11,538 bases of DNA from Desulfuromonadaceae bacterium GWC2_58_13. GTDB taxonomy: Bacteria > Desulfobacterota > Desulfuromonadia > Desulfuromonadales > Trichloromonadaceae. The notes beneath the pieces are model-generated. The model ran no database searches. It saw only the letters and a list, made by a program, of their open reading frames with translations, and had not been told where the DNA came from. Numbering within the stretch: the stretch's first letter is position 1; every line of letters begins with the position of its first letter. This document shows, one piece after another, positions 5,916 to 11,538 of the stretch. The stretch is from positions 1-11,538 of the forward strand of contig MHXM01000172.1 of assembly GCA_001825565.1 (NCBI GenBank), given 5' to 3'. Both the position numbers and the translations under genes were made by a program.

Positions 5916-8549
5916 ATGATCGCAAAAAAATACTGGACGGGAATGCTGATCGCCGTCTTTGTCCTCTATGCGATAGGCACCTACGGCCTTCGATACCTGG
6001 TGATTCTACCGAGTTTTTCCGCTCTTGAAGAGGCCGATGCCGGGAAGGATGTCTCGCGGGTCATCGACGCGATAAACCGCGAGGCCTATCACGTCGGGCA
6101 GCAGGCTTCGGACTGGTCGGCTTGGGACGACACCTACCAGTTCGTTCAGGACGGCAACGAAGCCTACATCGTTTCCAATCTGGCCAGGGAAAGCCTTGAA
6201 GAAAGCGTCGGCATCCATCTGCTCTATATCTGCGACAGGGACGGAAGGGTTGTCTGGGGAGAGGTTTTCGACGCCTCCCGGGGCGGAAAGCTCAACCTCA
6301 GGGAGTTTCCGGCAGACACCCTGGGCAAGGATCATTTCCTGCTACAGCATTCTTCCCCTGTAAGCGAATACACCGGTATCCTGCTTACCGAAGCTGGCCC
6401 GATGCTGATCAGTTCCCGCCCCGTGGTCCCCACTTCGGGGGATGGCCCCGCTCGCGGTTCCTTGATCATGGGTCGCTTTCTTGGCGAAACTCTCCTCCGG
6501 TCCCTGAAACAGCAGACCCAAATCGACTTCGGCATCATGCCGTTCGACCTCGCCATGGGCGGGCCGAACATGGAGTCGATCCTCTCTCGCCTGCTCCGGG
6601 AAAGGTTCGTCATCGAAGAGATCGGACCCGACCTGCTGCGGGCTTACGGCATGATTGTCGATCTGAAAGGCCGACCGGCGTTGCTGGTTACCGCCAACCT
6701 TCCCCGGGAAATCATGGCCAAGGGGCGTGAGGCATCGAAATTTGCCTCACTTTCCGTCCTGGCTACCGCCATTGCCCTGGTGGTGGTCGGTTCGATTCTC
6801 GTCATGATGGTCGTCAATCTGCTTCTGGATGGACGGGACAAGCGTCGCTCGAAAGCCTGGGCGCCGCGCGAAATCATGGTTTTGGCCCTGGTCGCCATGG
6901 CCGGGGGCACCCTCTCTCTCGGTGCCTTCATCACCGTTCGGGGGATGGAAGAGGACCGGATGCGGACCACCTTTCAGGAGCGCGCCACCGAACGGTGTCT
7001 GCTCTTACAGAACCGGATCAACCACTATCTCGCTGAGCTGAAGGCGCTGCAACGCCTTTTCGACGCTTCCGCCGACGTCAGTCGGGAGAATTTCCGGAAC
7101 TTTGTGACGCCGGTTCTCGACGAGCACCCCGACATCCTGGCCTTCGAGTGGGTTCCTCGTGTTTTTGCCGTCGATCGCGCCGCGCACGAGCAGTCCATCC
7201 GCGAAGAAGGACGGCCCGATTACCGCCTCACCGAGCGGAACCCCGACGGCACCTTGGTCCGGGCCGGCTGGCGCGAGGTCTATTATCCCGTCGCCTACGT
7301 CGAACCCCTGGCCGGCAACGAGGCGATTCTCGGCTACGCTCCAGGTTCCACCTTGCCGGGGCGCCTGGCAGCCATCGAACGTGCGAGGGATACGGGTCAG
7401 CTGGCCGCCACCCCGGCTTTCCCTCTGGCGCGGGGGGCTGAACAAGAAGTCGGCTTTTTCGTGTTTGCTCCGGTTTATCGCCACTTTTCTCCCTTGCGAA
7501 CCATCGAGCAGCGTCACGGCGACCTGGTCGGTTTCGCCCAGGGAGTTTTCCGGGTCGGCTCGCTCTTCGAAACGGCAATCGCCGACAGCCAGGCAGGCGG
7601 CATCGACTTATCGTTGTTCGACCGAACCGATCCCCGCCAGGAACAGCTTCTTCACTTTCATGCCTCGCGAACCCGAAGCCGCAAAACCGATGCGCCCACC
7701 GAGCCCGCGGTCAAAGAAGAGTCCGTGCTCTCGCACTCCATCGCCATCGAACTGTGCGGACGCCAATGGACGGTGGTTTGTACCCCTTCGCCCAAATTCC
7801 TCGACGAACATCGTCAATGGCAATCGTCTCTGGTGCTTGCCGTTTCCCTGCTTTTCACCGCCTGGCTGGTCAGCTACCTGGTCGGCAACCGCCGCCGCGC
7901 CGCCCACACCGAAGCCGTCGTCGAGGAACGGACGGCCGAATTGCAACGAAGCGAGGCGAGATTTCGCCGCATCTTCGAAAGTATCCAGGACATTTATGTG
8001 GAAGTCTCCCTTTCCGAGGGCCGTATCGTCGAGATCAGTCCATCGATCGAAATCCTTTCGGGATATAAGCGCGAGGAAATGATCGGCAAGCTGACCACCG
8101 AGTTGTACGCCAGGCCAGAAGAGCGGGAAGCCCTCCTCCGGGAGTTGATGACCAAGGGTTACGTCAGCGACTACGAGCTCACCCTGGTCGACAAGGGTGG
8201 TGAAACCAAGGTCTGCTCCTACATGGCCAAAATTATTCTGAATCAAGCTGGGCAGCCGTCAAGGATTGTCGGCACCATTCGTGACATCAGCGAGCGCAAG
8301 CAGACCGAGGCTTCCGTGTTCAGGATGATGGAGGAGTCCCAGCGGGCCAGAGAGCAGGCCGAGCAATCGGAGTTCGCGCTGAGAATAAACCGGGAACAGC
8401 TGCTCGATACCCTCAACGAGCAGGAACGTTTCAACCGGCTGATGCTGGACCGGGAAGGGCGGGTTCTGGAACTCAAGCAGGAGGTCAACACGTTGCTGGT
8501 TGAGCTCGGCCGTCAAAAAACCTATGAAACAGCAGGAGACGGCCAGTGA
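5916..8549 (+). CDS. CHASE4-CHASE-PAS membrane sensor protein lacking a transmitter domain
   Basis: Encodes 877 residues from this start. Order: TM1 (about 10-31); a periplasmic CHASE4 domain with its hallmark DWSAWDDTYQFV (from D66); TM2 (276-302); TM3 (320-342); a CHASE domain (about 355-560) with FEWVPRV (410 on), YYPVAYVEP (456 on) and VFAPVY (516 on); TM4 (638-657); a coiled coil; a cytoplasmic PAS domain (678-795, ending GTIRDISERK); then a charged coiled coil to the end. There is no HisKA, HATPase, GGDEF, EAL, HD-GYP or receiver domain. The last part, about 837-868, is a RFNRLMLDREGRV and ELKQEVNTLLVELGR segment that I recall at or near the ends of other deltaproteobacterial PAS proteins. 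Start: ATG 5916 puts a Lys-Lys just before TM1; ATG 5862 would add 18 polar residues, with GGAGG 16 bases upstream. Either is possible. The stop overlaps the next gene's start, so the two are translationally coupled. Confidence 0.85.
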   Translation: MIAKKYWTGMLIAVFVLYAIGTYGLRYLVILPSFSALEEADAGKDVSRVIDAINREAYHVGQQASDWSAWDDTYQFVQDGNEAYIVSNLARESLEESVGIHLLYICDRDGRVVWGEVFDASRGGKLNLREFPADTLGKDHFLLQHSSPVSEYTGILLTEAGPMLISSRPVVPTSGDGPARGSLIMGRFLGETLLRSLKQQTQIDFGIMPFDLAMGGPNMESILSRLLRERFVIEEIGPDLLRAYGMIVDLKGRPALLVTANLPREIMAKGREASKFASLSVLATAIALVVVGSILVMMVVNLLLDGRDKRRSKAWAPREIMVLALVAMAGGTLSLGAFITVRGMEEDRMRTTFQERATERCLLLQNRINHYLAELKALQRLFDASADVSRENFRNFVTPVLDEHPDILAFEWVPRVFAVDRAAHEQSIREEGRPDYRLTERNPDGTLVRAGWREVYYPVAYVEPLAGNEAILGYAPGSTLPGRLAAIERARDTGQLAATPAFPLARGAEQEVGFFVFAPVYRHFSPLRTIEQRHGDLVGFAQGVFRVGSLFETAIADSQAGGIDLSLFDRTDPRQEQLLHFHASRTRSRKTDAPTEPAVKEESVLSHSIAIELCGRQWTVVCTPSPKFLDEHRQWQSSLVLAVSLLFTAWLVSYLVGNRRRAAHTEAVVEERTAELQRSEARFRRIFESIQDIYVEVSLSEGRIVEISPSIEILSGYKREEMIGKLTTELYARPEEREALLRELMTKGYVSDYELTLVDKGGETKVCSYMAKIILNQAGQPSRIVGTIRDISERKQTEASVFRMMEESQRAREQAEQSEFALRINREQLLDTLNEQERFNRLMLDREGRVLELKQEVNTLLVELGRQKTYETAGDGQ

Positions 8550-11538
8550 AACGGAAGTTGACGGTAACCCTGCGAAAGAGCCTGGTGGCGGTTCTTCTTC
8601 TGGTGATGGCAGTCATCAGCCTGGCTTTTATGGTCCATGAATTCATCAAATTCCAGGATCAGGCTGAAGAAATCCGCAGCGAATTCCCTCTCGAAAGCAA
8701 GGCAAAAATCGTCGACCAAGTCAACCAGGCCTTCTCCTATATCGAGTTTCAGCGGCGCATGGAGAGCCAAAGGCTGCGACAAAATCTGAAAGCCAGGGTC
8801 GATGAAGCCTTTCGCATCGCTGAATTCCTCTATGCCCGGCACCTGGGGAAAAAAAGCCGGGCGGAGATTGAACAGCTCATTCATGATGCCCTCTATGCGC
8901 AGCGGTGGAACAATGGCCGAAGTTACTTTTTCGTCTTTGATCTGGACGGGGTGATGCGGGTCCACTCCAATGCCCCCTCCCTCGAAGGGAAAGATGTCAT
9001 CGACATGCAGGATTCCGAGGGTGCCTACCTGATCCGCGACATGATCGGCATCGCCACTCGTCCCGGCGCGGGGTTTCTCTCCTACCTCTGGGAAAAGACC
9101 CCTGAACGCGGGGATTTCAGCCACAAGCTCTCCTATGTCAAGCTTTTCGAGCCGCTCGGCTGGATCATCGGCACCGGAGAATATCTGGACGATGTCCGGC
9201 AAAACACCCAGGAACTGATCAAACAGAGGCTCGCCGACATCCATTTCGCCAACGGCGACGGATATCTCTTCCTCTTCGACGACGACGGGCGTGCCCTCGT
9301 CAACAGTGCCTCGCCTGAAATGTTGGATAAATACTTTTACGACACCTTGGACATTGGCGGGATCAACATTTTCCCGAAGATGCTCGAGGCTGCCCGCGGT
9401 CCCGGCGGAGGTTTCGTCGAATACCAGTGGAAAAAACCGAGCACCGGGATCCAGGCGCCGAAAATGTCCTACGTCCGCCGCATCGACGATTGGGGGTGGT
9501 TGGTCGGCGCCGGCGTCTACCTCGATGACCTCGAATCCATTATCGAAAAAAAGCGCAAGCTCATGACCGAGGAAATTGTTTTCGGCGTGCTGATAGTCCT
9601 TCTGTTGCTCGGCTGGATTCTGAGCCTGGCCTTGATTTTTTTTAGACGGGTGGTCGATAAAGCGCAACGGGAGTTCGATACGTTCTGCGATTTTTTCGCC
9701 TTGTCCGCCGACCGCGGCGAGCGGATCGATCCCATGCAGCTTAAATTCGAAGAATTCGAACAGGTGGCCCAATCGGCCAATCGCATGCTCGATGCCAGAC
9801 AACAGGCGGAGGATACCCTTAACTTCAAGGCCGAAGAGCAGCGCCTCCTGCTCGACACCATACAGACCCAGGTCTGGTACCTCACCGACATGGGTACTTA
9901 CGGCGCGGTCAACCAGGCCCACGCGGACTTTCTGGGTCGCCCAAAATCGGCCCTGGAAGGCAAACGATTCGACGAGGTTCATGGTTCGGAAAAAGCGAAA
10001 GACCTGATGCGGGACAATCGGGAAGTCTTTTCCCGCGGGCGCCAGACCCGCGGTGAACAATGGATCACCAATGGCCGAGGGCAAGAGCGGCTGATTGCCA
10101 TGACCAAAACGCCGAAATGTACCGGCAACGGAACCGTCGATCTGGTCGTCTGCTCCGCCGAGGATATTACCGAACACAGAAGGGCGGCCTCGGAACTTGA
10201 GGAGTCAAACCGTCTGCTCAAGGTCAGGGCCGCCGAACTGAGTCAAAACCAGAGGGTCATCCTGAGTATGATGGAAGATGCCAACCGGGCCAGGGAAAAA
10301 GCCGAAGAGGCCAGCCGCAATCTCGAACTGGCGATGATCGAGGTGAATCGCCTCGCTGAACAGGCCGAGCAGGCCAACCGGGCCAAAAGCGAGTTTCTCG
10401 CCAACATGAGCCATGAAATCCGCACGCCGATGAACGGAGTTATCGGCATGACCGACCTGCTGCTCGATACCCAGCTTGACGAAGAGCAACTCGATTACAT
10501 CGAGACCGTCAAAAACAGCGCCCATGCCCTGCTGGTGATCATCAACGACATTCTCGATTTTTCCAAGATCGAGGCCGGCAAGCTGAAGATGGAAGCCATC
10601 GACTTCGATCCGCGAACGGTCATTGCCGATGCCTGCAAACCCCTGGCCCTGCGCGCCGAGGGAAAAGGCCTCGAATTCGTCAGCAGCATCGATGCGCATA
10701 TCCCCGAAGATCTCTGCGGCGACCCGGGCCGTCTGGGCCAGGTTATTGTCAACCTGGCGGGGAACGCCATCAAGTTCACCGACCGGGGGCAGGTGACCGT
10801 TGCCGCCAGTCTCGAACACGAAGACCAGGGTCTGGCCAGGGTGCGATTCAGGGTTATCGACACCGGCATCGGTATTCCCCTCGACAGGCAGGTGTCCCTT
10901 TTCGAAGCGTTCACCCAGGCTGACACCTCGACCACCCGCCGATTTGGCGGCACCGGGCTCGGTCTGTCGATCTCAAAAAAAATCGTCACGATGATGGGAG
11001 GCGAGATCGGCGTCGAAAGCCGCGAAAGGGAGGGCTCTTGCTTCTGGTTCACTGTCGTTTTCAAAAAACAGGCGCGGGAGGCGAGGCGGTCAGGCTCGGA
11101 ATCGCCGGCGAGGGATATTCAAGGGATTCCTGCTCACCAGGATATAAAGTCCCTTGGCTCAGCAAAAAAGAGCCGAACCCACATCCTGCTTGCCGAGGAC
11201 AACGCGGTAAACCAAAAGCTGGTCCTGCGCCTGCTCGAAAAACGCGGTTTCGCCGCCGACGCGGTAAACGACGGCCGGCAGGCGATAGCCGCCCTCTCCA
11301 GCGGACCCTACGACCTGGTGCTGATGGATTGCCAGATGCCGGAAATGGACGGTTACGAAGCCACCGGTGTTATCCGAGACCCCTCCTCAACGGTTCGCAA
11401 TCACGACATCCCGGTCATCGCATTGACCGCCAACGCCATGCAGGGTGACCGGGAAAAGTGCCTTGAAGCTGGGATGAACGACTACCTCCCCAAACCGATC
11501 GATGTTACGGCCCTGACGCGGATACTGGAGAAGTGGCT
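8546..11538 (+). CDS. Hybrid sensor histidine kinase (double Cache-PAS-HisKA-HATPase-REC), 3' end outside the window
   Basis: Open for 997 codons with no stop before the window edge. TM1 is at about 12-28. A periplasmic double-Cache region follows: first Cache about 60-210 (NNGRSYFFVFDLDGVMRVHS, PLGWIIGTGEYLDDV), second about 225-335 (NGDGYLFLFDDDG, DDWGWLVGAGVYLDDL). TM2 is at 343-365, then a linker, PAS (430-545) and a coiled coil. HisKA carries phospho-acceptor H623 in FLANMSHEIRTPMNGVIGM. HATPase has the N box NLAGNAIKFT (N736, N740), the G1 box VIDTGIGIP (D772) and the G2 box FGGTGLGLS (800-808). The receiver has E884/D885, phospho-acceptor D928 in LMDCQMPEMDG, T961 and K983 in YLPKPI, so all catalytic positions are intact. 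GTG 8546 is supported by GGAG seven bases upstream and overlaps the previous stop as GTGA. It autophosphorylates on a periplasmic cue and passes phosphate to its own receiver. A further receiver or HPt domain may lie past the edge. Confidence 0.93.
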   Translation, partial: MKRKLTVTLRKSLVAVLLLVMAVISLAFMVHEFIKFQDQAEEIRSEFPLESKAKIVDQVNQAFSYIEFQRRMESQRLRQNLKARVDEAFRIAEFLYARHLGKKSRAEIEQLIHDALYAQRWNNGRSYFFVFDLDGVMRVHSNAPSLEGKDVIDMQDSEGAYLIRDMIGIATRPGAGFLSYLWEKTPERGDFSHKLSYVKLFEPLGWIIGTGEYLDDVRQNTQELIKQRLADIHFANGDGYLFLFDDDGRALVNSASPEMLDKYFYDTLDIGGINIFPKMLEAARGPGGGFVEYQWKKPSTGIQAPKMSYVRRIDDWGWLVGAGVYLDDLESIIEKKRKLMTEEIVFGVLIVLLLLGWILSLALIFFRRVVDKAQREFDTFCDFFALSADRGERIDPMQLKFEEFEQVAQSANRMLDARQQAEDTLNFKAEEQRLLLDTIQTQVWYLTDMGTYGAVNQAHADFLGRPKSALEGKRFDEVHGSEKAKDLMRDNREVFSRGRQTRGEQWITNGRGQERLIAMTKTPKCTGNGTVDLVVCSAEDITEHRRAASELEESNRLLKVRAAELSQNQRVILSMMEDANRAREKAEEASRNLELAMIEVNRLAEQAEQANRAKSEFLANMSHEIRTPMNGVIGMTDLLLDTQLDEEQLDYIETVKNSAHALLVIINDILDFSKIEAGKLKMEAIDFDPRTVIADACKPLALRAEGKGLEFVSSIDAHIPEDLCGDPGRLGQVIVNLAGNAIKFTDRGQVTVAASLEHEDQGLARVRFRVIDTGIGIPLDRQVSLFEAFTQADTSTTRRFGGTGLGLSISKKIVTMMGGEIGVESREREGSCFWFTVVFKKQAREARRSGSESPARDIQGIPAHQDIKSLGSAKKSRTHILLAEDNAVNQKLVLRLLEKRGFAADAVNDGRQAIAALSSGPYDLVLMDCQMPEMDGYEATGVIRDPSSTVRNHDIPVIALTANAMQGDREKCLEAGMNDYLPKPIDVTALTRILEKW

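Noticed and set aside
8522..10177. 551-codon open frame on the minus strand, antisense to the sensor and kinase genes
   Set aside because: The plus strand encodes recognisable Cache and PAS domains throughout. The antisense product has no recognisable motif and is explained by GC-rich codon bias.

Overview
The window looks like a chromosomal stretch from a GC-rich, environmental, sensor-heavy bacterium. The two large sensory proteins (CHASE4/CHASE/PAS and double-Cache/PAS/histidine kinase/receiver) and a good -24/-12 (sigma-54 type) promoter are typical of the Desulfuromonas/Geobacter group of the old Deltaproteobacteria. That placement is inference from gene style, not from a marker gene. 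No rRNA, tRNA, CRISPR array, insertion sequence or phage gene was found.

Layout. (1) Bases 1-162 hold no convincing gene but contain an 8-bp inverted repeat. They lead into a TTGACA-17-TATTTT promoter and a plus-strand gene (304-1971) for a 555-residue PfkB/ribokinase-like sugar kinase with an unusually long N-terminal part. (2) Facing it on the minus strand is an M24-family (Xaa-Pro dipeptidase-like) metallopeptidase (2035-3228) with all five metal ligands. (3) Upstream of that, also on the minus strand, is a compact three-gene cluster read from right to left: an unrecognised 262-residue protein (4653-5441), a UPF0270/YheU-family small protein (4343-4600) and a class I SAM-dependent methyltransferase of a type I associate with archaea (3472-4317). 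(4) A 474-base divergent intergenic region (5442-5915) contains two adjacent hairpins and a near-consensus sigma-54 promoter. (5) The right third is a plus-strand signalling operon. Its first gene (5916-8549) encodes a four-TM CHASE4-CHASE-PAS sensor that ends in a coiled coil and has no transmitter or other output domain. Its stop overlaps the GTG start of the second gene by four bases. That gene (8546 to beyond the window end) encodes a double-Cache, PAS, HisKA, HATPase, receiver hybrid histidine kinase of at least 997 residues.

How it may work together. The best-supported system is the sensory pair. The overlapping start and stop, shared PAS-linker sequence and common promoter suggest that the kinase-less CHASE4/CHASE protein supplies extra periplasmic inputs to the co-translated hybrid kinase, with transcription dependent on sigma-54 and an enhancer-binding protein. 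The methyltransferase/UPF0270/unknown cluster may act in RNA or translation biology, but this is weak inference. The kinase and the peptidase look like stand-alone metabolic genes in convergent orientation.
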